Assembly: GCF_039536245.1 (NCBI RefSeq)
Contig: NZ_BAAAYN010000002.1
Location: 153,942 to 202,436, forward strand
Source: Cryptosporangium minutisporangium
GTDB lineage: Bacteria; Actinomycetota; Actinomycetes; Mycobacteriales; Cryptosporangiaceae
Length of the DNA: 48,495 bases
Direction of reading: 5' to 3'
Below, one piece after another: positions 34,177-42,846 of the stretch. The translations under genes and the position numbers were made by a program. The notes below the pieces were generated by a model. That model ran no database searches, was not told the origin of the DNA, and saw only the letters and a program-made list of their open reading frames with translations. Every line of letters starts with the position of its first letter. The stretch's first letter is position 1.

Positions 34177-34382
34177 ATCTCCTTGCACGCCGGGCAGACC
34201 GGCGAGTTCGGCTTCGGCGACTTGGTCACCGGGAACACCTCGCCGCAGAGCGCCTGGACCATCGTGCCCATGACCGCGCTCTCGGCGATCTTGTTCTTCT
34301 TCACGTAATGGAAGACCTCGGGGGCGTTGTCGGTCTGGCGCTCTTGGGTCTCCGGCCGCTCCAGCGTCTCGGTGGCTCCCAC
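34149..34382 (-). CDS. DUF3039 family protein
   Basis: A 77-aa protein conserved in actinobacteria (Rv2708c-like, from memory). After a Glu/Thr/Arg-rich start comes the family core FHYVKKNKIAESAVMGTMVQALCGEVFPVTKSPKPNSPVCPACKEIYESL. A Cys near residue 45 (ALCGEVF) and CPAC near 62-65 probably bind zinc, possibly with the FHYV His. Function unknown. The GTG at 34382 is chosen because GAGGAA lies about 6 nt upstream and the core begins soon after; the frame to 34448 is unsupported. Its last 28 nt overlap the end of the YihY gene on the other strand. Confidence 0.88.
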   Translation of the reverse strand: MGATETLERPETQERQTDNAPEVFHYVKKNKIAESAVMGTMVQALCGEVFPVTKSPKPNSPVCPACKEIYESLPKGE

Positions 34383-34536
34383 AGTGCTTCCTCTCCTACG
34401 ACGTGATGGTTCCCGCGAACCAACTGATGCGCTTCCAGTCTGCCGCATGACCGCCCGCAGAGCCCCCTGATGGCCGACGTGAGGTCACGCCCAGATCTCG
34501 GGTCCAGGCCTCGATGGGATGCTCATCACCAGGAAG

Positions 34537-34542
34537 TACGGT
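34537..34542 (+). promoter_or_regulatory. -10 box of a leaderless transcript (psuG)
   Basis: TACGGT is followed by exactly 6 nt and then the GTG at 34549. No ribosome site precedes either the GTG or the upstream in-frame ATG at 34519. Confidence 0.5.
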
Positions 34543-34548
34543 GTTCGC

Positions 34549-35499
34549 GTGGAGATCGAACCGCCGCTCGGGCGCTACCGGATCAGGCTCGGCGAGGAAG
34601 TCGCGGAAGCGGTGCGCACCGGCGCACCGGTGGTCGCGCTGGAGAGCACGATCCTGTCCCACGGGCTACCTCGCCCGCAGAACCTCGACGTCGGTGCCGA
34701 GATCGAGCGCACGGTCCGCGCGACCGGAGCGGTGCCGGCCACGATCGGCGTCCTGAGCGGAGAGATCTGCGTCGGCCTCGACGAGGGGCAGCTGCGGCAC
34801 CTCGCGCTGACCGACGGCGTCGCCAAGGCCAGCGTCCGTGACCTGCCGGTGCTCGCGGCCAAGCGGGCCGACGGCGCCACGACCGTGGCCAGCACCGCGG
34901 CGGTAGCGGCGGCGGTCGGCACCGTCGTGCTCGCGACCGGCGGGCTCGGCGGCGTGCACCGGGACGCCTCGACGACGTTCGACGAGTCCGCCGACCTGGG
35001 CACGCTGGCCCGGACGCCGATCGCGGTGGTCTGCGCGGGCGTGAAGTCGATCCTCGACGTCCCGGCGACGCTCGAGCGGTTGGAATCGACCGGCGTGACC
35101 GTGCTGGGCTACCGCACCGACCGCTTCCCCGGCTTCTACCTCGCCGACTCCGGCTACCCGGTCGGGTGGCGCGCGGACGAGGTGACCGAGATCGCCGAGA
35201 CGCTGCGGGCCACCCGGGAGTTGAAGCTCTCGTCCGGCGCGGTCGTGGTCGCGAACCCGCTGCCGGTCGCCGAGCAGCTCGACCCGGCGTTGCACGACCG
35301 GGTGCTGGCCGAGGGCCTGGCCGGGCTGGAGCGCGAGGGCGTCACCGGCAAGGACGTGACGCCGTACCTGCTGGCGCACTTCCACGCGGCGACCGAAGGC
35401 CAGAGCCTCACGGTCAACACCAGGATCATCCTGCGCAACGCCGATCTGGCCGGCCGGATCGCGGTGGCGTTCGCCGGCACCCGGACGGCGCTCGCGTGA
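34549..35499 (+). CDS. psuG: Pseudouridine-5'-phosphate glycosidase
   Basis: Cleaves the C-C glycosidic bond of pseudouridine 5'-phosphate to uracil and ribose 5-phosphate (316 aa, manganese enzyme). Motifs include VALESTILSHGLPRPQNL near the N-terminus, with the family Glu and Lys/His environment, VAKASVRDLPVLAAKRADGATTVASTAAVAA in the middle, and LATGGLGGVHR followed by SILDVPATLERLESTGVTVLGYRTDRFPGFY. The GTG at 34549 is favoured over the ATG at 34519 because a -10 box sits between them and family proteins begin near this point. A PfkB-type kinase follows 40 bp downstream, the expected partner PsuK. No dedicated nucleoside transporter is adjacent. Confidence 0.93.
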   Translation: MEIEPPLGRYRIRLGEEVAEAVRTGAPVVALESTILSHGLPRPQNLDVGAEIERTVRATGAVPATIGVLSGEICVGLDEGQLRHLALTDGVAKASVRDLPVLAAKRADGATTVASTAAVAAAVGTVVLATGGLGGVHRDASTTFDESADLGTLARTPIAVVCAGVKSILDVPATLERLESTGVTVLGYRTDRFPGFYLADSGYPVGWRADEVTEIAETLRATRELKLSSGAVVVANPLPVAEQLDPALHDRVLAEGLAGLEREGVTGKDVTPYLLAHFHAATEGQSLTVNTRIILRNADLAGRIAVAFAGTRTALA

Positions 35500-35539
35500 C
35501 CCCGGACTCGTCGCCGACCCGCGCGCACGCCTGACGGCC

Positions 35540-36493
35540 GTGACCACCGAGGCGAACGGCCCGCACCCCGCGCCCAGCGGGGTGGGAACGGCTGCGGGCC
35601 GGAGCCGCGCGGGACGGGTCGCGGTCGTCGGCGACCTGGCGACCGACATCGTCATCCGGACCGACGGTCCGCCCGCGGTCGGGTCCGACCGGCCGGCGAA
35701 GATCCGGTACAGCGGCGGGGGCGCCGCCGCGAACACCGCGGTCTGGCTCGCCCGGGTCGGTGTGCCGGTGACGCTGGTCGCGCGCGTCGGCGACGACGCC
35801 CCCGGGCGGGAGCGGATCGCCGAGCTGGTGGCGGCCGGGGTGGAGCCCGCGGTCGCGGTCGACCCGGAGCTGCCGACCGCCTCGATCGCCGTCCTGGTCG
35901 ACGGGGACGGCGAGCGCACGATGTTTCCCGACCGGGCGGCCGCGGACCGGCTCGACGCCGCCGACGTCGCGGCCGTCGTGGGGCGGGACGGCGTCCGGCA
36001 CCTGCACCTGTCGGGCTACGCGCTGCTGGACGCTGGTTCCCGGAAAGCCGGGCTGGCCGCGCTGGACGCCGCCAAGCAGCGGGACCTGACGATCTCGGTC
36101 GACGCGGCGTCCGCGGCGCCGCTGGAGGCGGTCGGCCCGGCCCGGTTCCTCCGCTGGGTCGCCGGGGTCGACCTGCTACTGGCGAACGCCGCAGAGGCGG
36201 CGGCGCTCACCGGGCTGTCCGACCCGTCGGTGTCGGCCGCGAAGCTGGCGACCTCGGTCGGGACCGCGGTGGTGAAGGACGGCGCCGGTGGGGCCTGGTG
36301 GCGCGGAACGAGCGGGGCAGCGTGGGTGGCGGCGGAACCGGCCCGTCGGGTGGTGGACACCACCGGCGCCGGGGACGCGTTCGCCGCCGGCCTGCTGGCG
36401 GCGTGGCTCACCGGTGCGGGGCCCGCGGGGGCGCTCGCCGCGGGGGCGCGGGCCGGCACGCTCGCCGTCGGCCTACCGGGTGCGCGCCCGTAG
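35540..36493 (+). CDS. PfkB-family carbohydrate kinase, probable pseudouridine kinase
   Basis: ATP-dependent kinase of the ribokinase/PfkB family, 317 aa. The N-terminal signature is KIRYSGGGAAANTAVWLARVG (55-75), and PfkB signature 2 is DTTGAGDAFAAGLL (273-286) with catalytic D279 and the anion hole GAG. Close spacing after psuG makes pseudouridine, forming the PsuG substrate, the likely acceptor; ribokinase or a nucleoside kinase activity cannot be excluded by sequence. The start is the GTG at 35540, preceded by only a weak ribosome site. Twenty N-terminal residues are low-complexity. Together psuG and this kinase would recycle pseudouridine from RNA turnover into uracil and pentose phosphate. 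Confidence 0.88.
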   Translation: MTTEANGPHPAPSGVGTAAGRSRAGRVAVVGDLATDIVIRTDGPPAVGSDRPAKIRYSGGGAAANTAVWLARVGVPVTLVARVGDDAPGRERIAELVAAGVEPAVAVDPELPTASIAVLVDGDGERTMFPDRAAADRLDAADVAAVVGRDGVRHLHLSGYALLDAGSRKAGLAALDAAKQRDLTISVDAASAAPLEAVGPARFLRWVAGVDLLLANAAEAAALTGLSDPSVSAAKLATSVGTAVVKDGAGGAWWRGTSGAAWVAAEPARRVVDTTGAGDAFAAGLLAAWLTGAGPAGALAAGARAGTLAVGLPGARP

Positions 36494-36549
36494 GGCACGA
36501 CAGCAGATAGACGCTACCCGGCGCCGGATAACGTCCATCTGACGTTCGT

Positions 36550-36990
36550 TCAGTCCGGGTCGATGACCCGGGCGGAGGACGGCGGTAACTGCCGGGCGTT
36601 CAGTTCGGGCCGCTCGGGGTGTGCGGCGTCCGCCTGCTCGGCGTCGGATGCCAAGGCGCGGGCTGCGGCCGGGGACCGGCGGAACCGGGTCGAGAACCGG
36701 TTCTCCTCCCGCGGCGGACGGTCGTTCGCGAGCATCACCGCCATCCACGGAAACAGCACCATGCCGACGGTCAGCACGAGCACCCAGGCCAGGGCGTACG
36801 GGACCTCCAGGCTGACCAGGACGGCGGCCACGATCAGACACACGACCCGCAGCATCATCAGCCCGAAGTACTGCCATTGGCGGCGGCGGAGCTGATCGGC
36901 GGGGCTCTGGTCGGCCCCGGTGATCACCTCGACCCGCGATCGCCGTGTCTGCACGCGCTCCACCCGCTTCAGTCGGGGGCGCCCGGTCAC
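36550..36990 (-). CDS. DUF3099 family membrane protein
   Basis: A protein of about 146 aa with a basic N-terminus, the family entry VITGADQSPADQLRRRQWQYFGLMM, and two membrane helices close together (LMMLRVVCLIVAAVLVSLEV and ALAWVLVLTVGMVLFPWMAVML). A cytoplasmic tail follows that starts ANDRPPREENRF, the DUF3099 signature. Function unknown. The start is uncertain: GTGs at 36990, 36963 and 36954 are possible and none has a strong ribosome site. The open frame continues far upstream to 38031 but only as antisense of other genes. It is convergent with the PfkB gene and downstream of the GNAT gene on the same strand. Confidence 0.8.
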   Translation of the reverse strand: MTGRPRLKRVERVQTRRSRVEVITGADQSPADQLRRRQWQYFGLMMLRVVCLIVAAVLVSLEVPYALAWVLVLTVGMVLFPWMAVMLANDRPPREENRFSTRFRRSPAAARALASDAEQADAAHPERPELNARQLPPSSARVIDPD

Positions 36991-37061
36991 CCTTGGGCCG
37001 GGTACCGCATCAACCCATCGTTGCACTGCGCAGTGGGCGCCGCCATGCGGGTCGGCGGGGT

Positions 37062-37829
37062 TCAGGCCGGTGCCGGCTCCCCCGTCGGCGCGCTGCGCTC
37101 TCCGACCGGTGTGCTGGGCCGGGCGACGCCGTTCGCGGAGCGGTTGCCGTTGCTGGCCGGTTCCGGATCGGTGGCCGGGAGCCCGATCAGCCGCCGGCAG
37201 CCGTCCACGCCCTCGCACTCCACCGGCCCCAGGCCGTAACCCTGCCGGTGCAGCGCCCAGCGCTCCCGGGTCAGCCGCGACCAGAGCATGTGGGTGACGA
37301 CGCCGTCGTGCACCTCGTAGGTGTCGCCGCTGGGGCTGTACCCGAGCGAACGGGTGACGCCCAGCGCCGCGTCGTTGCCCTCGGCCGACTCGCTCTCCAC
37401 CGCCACCGCGCCGAAGCCCTCGAACGCCAGGTGCAGCGCGAGCGCCCGCATCGCCTTGCCGTGCCCGCGACGCCGGTGCTCGGCTCCCAGCCAGGACGAC
37501 GTCTCGACGATCCGGCGGCGCGGGAAGTCGTCCGCCTTCAGGTCCTGCTGGCCGACGAGCACGCCGTCGACGTAGGCCGCCAGGCAGATCCGCCACCGCT
37601 CCGGCGCCAGCTCGGCCCGCGATCGCCAGACCTGCCGCAGTACCGCCTGGGCGGCCACGTCGTCCGGGGTGGACACTCCGCTGATCGGCAGCGTCGGGTC
37701 GTGGCCGGCCTCGGTCGGCACCAGCGCGGCCAGCGCGGGGAGGTCGTCGTCGGTCGGCGGGCGCAGTTCGATCGCACCGGCGCGCACGCGTAGCCGGGCC
37801 AGGGGCCACAGCGAGGCGTCGAAACTCAT
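37062..37829 (-). CDS. GNAT-family N-acetyltransferase
   Basis: Acetyl-CoA-dependent acyltransferase of unknown substrate, 255 aa. A GNAT fold covers about residues 20-190. The acetyl-CoA loop is GAEHRRRGHGKAMRALALHLAF (about 114-135), with the R/QxxGxG/A signature read as RRRGHGK, and AAVESESAEGNDAALGVTRSLGY (about 141-163) is the usual final strand-helix. The opening ELRPPTDDDLPALAALV is typical. The last 60 residues are a Gly/Pro/Ala tail unrelated to the fold. Its ATG overlaps the stop of the HhH-GPD gene (ATGA), so the two form a coupled pair, although a functional connection between DNA repair and acetylation is not evident. Confidence 0.88.
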   Translation of the reverse strand: MSFDASLWPLARLRVRAGAIELRPPTDDDLPALAALVPTEAGHDPTLPISGVSTPDDVAAQAVLRQVWRSRAELAPERWRICLAAYVDGVLVGQQDLKADDFPRRRIVETSSWLGAEHRRRGHGKAMRALALHLAFEGFGAVAVESESAEGNDAALGVTRSLGYSPSGDTYEVHDGVVTHMLWSRLTRERWALHRQGYGLGPVECEGVDGCRRLIGLPATDPEPASNGNRSANGVARPSTPVGERSAPTGEPAPA

Positions 37830-38410
37830 CGCGCGGATTCCTCCTTGGCCTTCGCCTTGGCTGCCTTCTTGAACTCGCGAACGGCCTGCAGTGTCTCCGG
37901 GCCGGTGACGTCGGCGACCGACCGCGTCGAGCCGTCTTCGGCGTAGACGCCGGCGGCCTCGCGCCAGCCCTCCGGGCGGACGCCGAGCTGCTTGCCGAGG
38001 AGCGCGACGAAGATCCGGGCTTTCTGGTCACCGAACCCGGGCAGCGCCTTCACTCGCTTCAGGAGGTCCTTGCCGTCCGCGGCGCCGGTCCACAGCTGTG
38101 CGGTGTCACCGTCGTAGGCGTCCAGCACGTGCGTCGCCACCGTCTGCACCCGCCCGGCCATCGCCTGCGGATACCGGTGCAGCGCCGGTGGCGTCGCGAA
38201 CAGCGCGGCGAACTCGTCCGGGTCGAACGCCGCGATCGCGGCCGGGTCGAGCCGGGTCACGCCCATCCGGCGGCTGAGGAGGTAGGGCGATCCGAAGGCC
38301 CGCTCCATCGGGAACTGCTGATCGAGGAGCATGCCGACGAGCAGCGCGAACGGGTCCTCGGCCAGGAACGCGTCGGCATCGACGTCCTGACTCAGACGCA
38401 GCGTCACCAT
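37826..38410 (-). CDS. HhH-GPD-type base-excision DNA repair protein
   Basis: DNA glycosylase-like protein, 194 aa. The N-terminal part ALLVGMLLDQQFPMERAFGSPYLL (about 22-45) matches the first helices of the endonuclease III fold. The helix-hairpin-helix lies at LLKRVKALPGFGDQKARIFVALLG (about 116-139), where LPGFGDQKA is the hairpin. The Lys/Asp catalytic positions of classical enzymes are not clear, because the family's short actinobacterial members (about 190 aa) lack the iron-sulfur loop. It probably binds DNA; substrate unknown. The tail is Lys/Ala-rich (KKAAKAKAKEE). It is coupled to the GNAT gene. Confidence 0.88.
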   Translation of the reverse strand: MVTLRLSQDVDADAFLAEDPFALLVGMLLDQQFPMERAFGSPYLLSRRMGVTRLDPAAIAAFDPDEFAALFATPPALHRYPQAMAGRVQTVATHVLDAYDGDTAQLWTGAADGKDLLKRVKALPGFGDQKARIFVALLGKQLGVRPEGWREAAGVYAEDGSTRSVADVTGPETLQAVREFKKAAKAKAKEESAR

Positions 38411-38487
38411 GGGTCCAGACTGCCACGTCCGGTGCCCTCCACTCCCCCGGGGGCGTGGGACATCGGGCCGAGGGAGAGGATGGCCCG

Positions 38488-40059
38488 GTGACCGATCCGT
38501 TGCTTTCTCCGGACCAGATCGAGGGATTGCGCACCGCGCTGCGGGACGCGAACTTCACCCCGCGCGGGGTGGCGGACCGCCTGGGCGAGACCGCGAGCTC
38601 GGCGCTGGGCCGCGGCGAGCTCCTCGCCGTACGGCACCAGCTCCGCGAGCGCGGCGGAGACGACCCGCTGGGCACGCTGATCGACCTGTTCCCCACCGGC
38701 GGCACCGTCGCCGAGAAAGCCGCCGACGCAGCCTTCGGCGCGTTCGGCCTGGCGGGGGCGATCTCTACCGGTCTGGTAGAGAAGGTGGCGGACGGTGTGC
38801 GGGCGGCGATCGACCTCTCCCCGTACGGCGACGACGACGGCAACTGGTGGGTGCTCTCCGATCTCGGTTCGGACGTCCGGCCCGGGCCGGTGCGGACCGA
38901 CCACGTGCTCGGAATCGGCGGCGCGTCGGTGACGCTGGCGCAGTCGACGGTGCGTCCGTCCGTGGGCTCCGCACTGGACCTGGGGACCGGTTGTGGCGTC
39001 CAGGCGCTGCACCTGTCCCGGCACGTCGACGCGGTCACTGTGACGGATCTCTCCGAGCGCGCGGTCCGGTTCGCGGTGACCAACGCGGCTCTGAACGGAT
39101 TCACCTGGGAGGCAGTGCGCGGCGACCTGGCCGCGCCGGTGGCCGGGCGGCGATTCGACCTGGTGGTGAGCAACCCGCCGTTCGTTGTCGGGCCGTCGCG
39201 GTCGGGTCGTGACCGCATGGTCTACCGGGATTCCGGGCGGGTCGGCGACGGGATCTGTTCGGAGCTCGTGGCGGCGTTGCCGGGATTGCTGGCGCCCGGT
39301 GGGTACGGGCAGCTGCTCGCGAACTGGCTGCACATCGAGAGCGAGCCGTGGGAGGAGCGGGTCGGCGGCTGGCTGACGGCGACCGGCCTGGACGCCCACG
39401 CGGTGCAGCGGGAGGCGCTCGATCCGGCCGGGTACGTGGCGCTCTGGCTCCGCGACGCCGGTGAGCTGGTCGGCGCGGACGCCGAGCGGCGTACCGCGGA
39501 GTGGCTGGACTGGTTCACCGAGAACCGGGTGGAGGCGGTGGGCTTCGGCCTGATCAGCGTCCACGAGGCCGGGTCGGACCAGCCGGTGGTCCGGGTCGAG
39601 GAGGCGATGCAGGAGCACGACACGGTGCTGGGGCCCGAGGTCGAGGCCTGGTTCGAGCGGGTGGCGTTCGTCCGGGGCGCGGATCTGCTGCGTTCCCGGC
39701 TGGTGGCGGCGCCGTCCCTGCGGTTGCGGCAGACGGCCTCCCGGGGAGCCGAAGGCTGGGAGGTGGACCGGCAGGTGCTCGCGCTGGAGTCGGGCTGGCG
39801 CTGGTCGCAGGAGGTCGACCCGGTCACGGTCGCGCTGGTCGGCGGATGCGATGGGAGCGTGACGCTCGCCGACCAGCTGTCGGTGCTGGCGGCGGCGTAC
39901 GACGCGGAGCCGGTGGCGCTGGCGACGGTCGCGATCCCGTTGGTCGGGCGGCTGGTGGAGCGGGGCATGTTGGTGCCGGCGACGGGTGTTGGGGCCGCTG
40001 GACCGCGGGCCGCGGCAGGCGGGGCGGGTGCCGCCGGTGCTGCGGGGGCCGCTCGGTGA
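38488..40059 (+). CDS. Class I SAM-dependent methyltransferase with N-terminal DUF7059-like domain
   Basis: A 523-aa protein. The N-terminal domain (about residues 1-140, starting [22 protein letters not shown]) is typical of actinobacterial proteins of this type. The AdoMet fold begins at [19 protein letters not shown] (about 166-184) and contains the NPPF motif (VVSNPPFVV, about 229-237), which marks enzymes that methylate an amide or exocyclic amine of a protein or nucleic acid. A third domain covers about 340-500. The end is a Gly/Ala low-complexity run. The GTG at 38488 has GAGAGGA 7 nt upstream. The stop overlaps the dtd start (GTGA), suggesting a link with translation. The true substrate is unknown. 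Confidence 0.87.
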   Translation: MTDPLLSPDQIEGLRTALRDANFTPRGVADRLGETASSALGRGELLAVRHQLRERGGDDPLGTLIDLFPTGGTVAEKAADAAFGAFGLAGAISTGLVEKVADGVRAAIDLSPYGDDDGNWWVLSDLGSDVRPGPVRTDHVLGIGGASVTLAQSTVRPSVGSALDLGTGCGVQALHLSRHVDAVTVTDLSERAVRFAVTNAALNGFTWEAVRGDLAAPVAGRRFDLVVSNPPFVVGPSRSGRDRMVYRDSGRVGDGICSELVAALPGLLAPGGYGQLLANWLHIESEPWEERVGGWLTATGLDAHAVQREALDPAGYVALWLRDAGELVGADAERRTAEWLDWFTENRVEAVGFGLISVHEAGSDQPVVRVEEAMQEHDTVLGPEVEAWFERVAFVRGADLLRSRLVAAPSLRLRQTASRGAEGWEVDRQVLALESGWRWSQEVDPVTVALVGGCDGSVTLADQLSVLAAAYDAEPVALATVAIPLVGRLVERGMLVPATGVGAAGPRAAAGGAGAAGAAGAAR

Positions 40060-40478
40060 GAGCGGTCGTGCAGACCGTCGCGGAGGCGTCGGTCACGGTC
40101 GACGGCGAGGTGGTCGGGGCGATCGAGTCCGGGCTCCTGGTCCTGGTCGGAGTCGCGCGCACCGATACGCCGGAGCAGGCGGCGCTGCTCGCCCGGAAGG
40201 TATACGAACTGCGCATCCTGGACGACGAGCGGTCGGCGTCCGATATCGGCGCGCCGCTCCTGGTGGTCAGCCAGTTCACGCTCTACGCCGACACCCGGAA
40301 GGGGCGGCGGCCGTCCTGGCTGGCGGCGGCACCGGCGGACCAGGCGGAGCCGCTGGTGGACGCGGTGGTCGCGGCCTTGCGCGAGCGTGGCGCGACGGTG
40401 GAGACCGGACGGTTCCGGACCCACATGCTGGTGTCGTCGGTGAACGTCGGGCCGCAGACGATCCTGCTGGAGGTCTGA
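40056..40478 (+). CDS. dtd: D-aminoacyl-tRNA deacylase
   Basis: Homodimeric proofreading enzyme that removes D-amino acids (and misloaded glycine) from tRNA. The 140 aa begin [20 protein letters not shown]. The first active-site motif is [17 protein letters not shown] (72-88), canonical with Thr in SQFTLY. The second normally reads NxGPVT and here is NVGPQT (130-135): the Gly-Pro that forms the cross-subunit selectivity filter is kept, the flanking residues differ. The GTG at 40056 overlaps the stop of the methyltransferase upstream, indicating coupled translation. Downstream, GC-rich self-complementary sequence (about 40490-40550) may terminate the operon. Confidence 0.93.
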   Translation: MRAVVQTVAEASVTVDGEVVGAIESGLLVLVGVARTDTPEQAALLARKVYELRILDDERSASDIGAPLLVVSQFTLYADTRKGRRPSWLAAAPADQAEPLVDAVVAALRERGATVETGRFRTHMLVSSVNVGPQTILLEV

Positions 40479-40561
40479 GGAGCGGGAAGCCGGGCGCGCG
40501 CGTCGGATGGCGATGGCGCGGCGCGCACGACGCGTCGCGCGCGGGCGTAACGGGGTCGCAC

Positions 40562-40600
40562 CTTAAGGCTGGTTAAGACCGTAACGAAGCCCAGTTAAGG
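40562..40600. promoter_or_regulatory. TTAAG repeats upstream of the sigma-like gene
   Basis: TTAAG occurs at 40563, 40573 and 40595, spaced 10 and 22 bp apart, in otherwise GC-rich DNA. This is close to one and two helical turns, as in direct-repeat sites for dimeric or OmpR-type regulators. A TAGCGT box follows at 40655-40660. Confidence 0.4.
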
Positions 40601-40675
40601 CCCGACTCACCGATTCGGCCACTCGTGTGACCCCTGACTTCTTTTGCGCCGCCGTAGCGTTTACCGTGCCGAATC

Positions 40676-42721
40676 ATGGACGACGTGACGCTTGTTGCAG
40701 CGGTCCAGCGCGGAAACGAGGAAGCGCTGGCCGATCTGTTCGAGGAGTGTCACGGCTGGACGTACTCGACCTGCCTCAATGCGCTCCGCGACCCGGACGC
40801 AGCCGAAGAGGCGACCGCCCGCGTGTTCGAGGTGGCGGTCCGGTCACGTCTGGTCGGTGCCCGCACGTTACGAGCGGCGATGATCCGGCTGATCTACGAC
40901 GCCTGCATCGAGGTCGAGCACGAGCTGCTCCGCCGTGAGTCGGTGGGGCTGGGGTGGCTCCGACGCAAGGGCGAGCAGCCGCCGGCCGCACCGGACCCGA
41001 AGGACCTGCGGCTGGTCGCGTGGCGCGCAGCCGGTGACCTGACCGGTCCGGACCGGATCCTGTTCGCGCTCGCGGCAGCCGCCGAGCTGTCCACCGACGC
41101 GATCGCGACGGCGGTCGAGCCGGACAAGCCCGCGGCGATCGAGAAGCGCCTGAGCGTGATCCGCGACCACGTCGTCGCGGACGTCATCGCGGCCCGCTCC
41201 CTGGACGACTGCCCCGACCTGCGCGACACGCTCCGGTACGCGGCGAAGGAGCCGGACCACGCGGCCCGGAAGAAGGTCCACGCGCACCGCGCGGGCAAGG
41301 GCAAGGTGCCGCCGTGCGCGAAGTGCACGACGACCTACGACCGGTGGCCGCTGGCGGCGCTCGCGGCCCTGCTGCCGCTGACCGCGGTGCCCGCGGGACT
41401 CAACGACCGGCTGCTCGACCGGATGGAGCTGGCGCTGCGGGCGGGGCTCGCCGCCGGCACCGACCGGGTGCGGGCGGTGACCGGCTCGTACGCGGTCATC
41501 GACGGCGCGACCGCGGAGATCGTCACGCCGCGCCGCCCGCCGGTGAGCACGCCGCCGCCCCGACCGTCGGCCGCGCGGCCGACGAGCGGGCGCACGACCC
41601 CGGGACGGCCGACGCCGCCGCACTCCCAGTCGACACACCACTACGCGTCGGCATCCCACTCCGAATCGGCACCGCGCCCCGCGTCGGCACCGCACTCCCA
41701 GTCGGCACCGCGCCCCGCGTCGGCACCGCACTCCCAGTCGGCACCGCCCTCCCAGTCGGCACCGTCCTCCGAGAGCTCCGCGTCCGCGGACCGGTTGGCG
41801 GGAGCCGGTACCGCTACCGCTACCGCGACGATGCCGCGGCCGGAGCCCACCGCCCCCGCGTCCGAGGCGTGGGACGACGACCCGACCCAGGTCCTGCCGA
41901 CCGCCCCGCCCGAGACCGCAGCGGCCCACGCGTCCGAGGCTCCTGGAGAACCCGAAGCACCCGCGAGCTCCGCCCCCGCCGGAGACGTGAACGCAGCCGA
42001 CCCGAACGAAGCGTCCACGGAGGCCCCCGACGATTCGGGAGCCGGCCGCGGCACCAGGCGGTACCGCCCGTTCGCCACCACCGCCACGATCGCCGTCACC
42101 GTCCTGGTTCTCGGCGCGGCCGGTGCACTCGCGCTGGCCACCCACCGCACCCCCACCCAGACCACGGAGAGCCTCGCCGTCGGCCCGACCGCGCCGACGC
42201 TCCCGGACGAGTCGCCCGCCTCGGACCTGACGACCCCGCGTCCGTCGCCGAGCACGCGGGTCTCCGGCCCGTCCGCGACGTCCGACCGCGAGAAGCCGGG
42301 CGCACGGACGTCGCCCTCCACATCCGCGCGGTCGTCGATCCGGCCGATCGCCGGTTCGGCCAAGCCGAAGCCATCAGCCGACCCGTTCCGGACCTTCGGC
42401 ACGCTGACCGTGGTCAGCCCGGCGTACGGCAGCACCGTCTCGCTCTACGACACCGAGGCGCGGCTCGCGAGCGTGACGCTGTCGGTGGCCGTGCCGACCG
42501 GCTTCGACGCCGCGCTGCTGAACTCGACGCTGACCTGGTCCGGGTCGTACGTCCGCCAGCAGGAGACTCACTACGCGGACCTGGGCAGCGGGCAGGACCT
42601 CACGGTTGACCTCCAGGCCGCGCCGAGGTGCACGACGGCGTGGACGATCACCGCGACGCTGACACCGCCCTCCGGAACCCCGCAGTACGCGACCACCGAA
42701 GTGAAGATCACGACCTGCTGA
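40676..42721 (+). CDS. Membrane-anchored ECF-sigma-like protein with extracytoplasmic C-terminal domain
   Basis: A 681-aa multidomain protein. Residues 1-85 resemble sigma region 2 (DVTLVAAVQRGNEEALADLF; LRDPDAAEEATARVFEVAVR). Residues about 115-172 resemble region 4 but lack a crisp helix-turn-helix (STDAIATAVEPDKPAAIEKRLS). A CAKC pair (C214, C217) after CPDLRDTLRYAA suggests a zinc finger like that of anti-sigma factors. A Ser/Pro/Ala linker with 18-bp repeats (about 283-460) leads to a single membrane helix (about 466-488) and a beta-rich outer domain (about 545-681) ending with C652 and C681. The DNA-binding end would be cytoplasmic. No separate anti-sigma gene is next to it. The ATG at 40676 has no ribosome site, so a short leader is likely. 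Confidence 0.7.
   Translation: MDDVTLVAAVQRGNEEALADLFEECHGWTYSTCLNALRDPDAAEEATARVFEVAVRSRLVGARTLRAAMIRLIYDACIEVEHELLRRESVGLGWLRRKGEQPPAAPDPKDLRLVAWRAAGDLTGPDRILFALAAAAELSTDAIATAVEPDKPAAIEKRLSVIRDHVVADVIAARSLDDCPDLRDTLRYAAKEPDHAARKKVHAHRAGKGKVPPCAKCTTTYDRWPLAALAALLPLTAVPAGLNDRLLDRMELALRAGLAAGTDRVRAVTGSYAVIDGATAEIVTPRRPPVSTPPPRPSAARPTSGRTTPGRPTPPHSQSTHHYASASHSESAPRPASAPHSQSAPRPASAPHSQSAPPSQSAPSSESSASADRLAGAGTATATATMPRPEPTAPASEAWDDDPTQVLPTAPPETAAAHASEAPGEPEAPASSAPAGDVNAADPNEASTEAPDDSGAGRGTRRYRPFATTATIAVTVLVLGAAGALALATHRTPTQTTESLAVGPTAPTLPDESPASDLTTPRPSPSTRVSGPSATSDREKPGARTSPSTSARSSIRPIAGSAKPKPSADPFRTFGTLTVVSPAYGSTVSLYDTEARLASVTLSVAVPTGFDAALLNSTLTWSGSYVRQQETHYADLGSGQDLTVDLQAAPRCTTAWTITATLTPPSGTPQYATTEVKITTC
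41648..41773 (+). repeat. Seven 18-bp tandem repeats in the linker of the sigma-like gene
   Basis: Seven 18-bp units begin TCGGCA and encode six-residue blocks SASHSE, SAPRPA, SAPHSQ, SAPRPA, SAPHSQ, SAPPSQ, SAPSSE. Units at 41666-41701 and 41702-41737 are identical 36-bp pairs, pointing to recent duplication. The length is a multiple of 3, so copy-number change keeps the frame. Confidence 0.9.
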
Positions 42722-42846
42722 CGCGTACCTCCGGTCCGGGCCCGGAGCCCGAGGAACGCGGAGTGGTTGTCGCCGTTCCGGGTGGCCGCCCGGATGATTG
42801 CTGCGCTTTCGGTGCCATGGCACGGAAAGCGCGCCAGCCATCCCAG

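Noticed and set aside
34519-34548. ATG at 34519 as the psuG start
   Set aside because: It lies upstream of the likely -10 box, has no ribosome site and would add ten residues outside the family.
41523-41762. Minus-strand PTxSAV repeat protein
   Set aside because: It is the antisense reading of the 18-bp repeats in the sigma-like gene.
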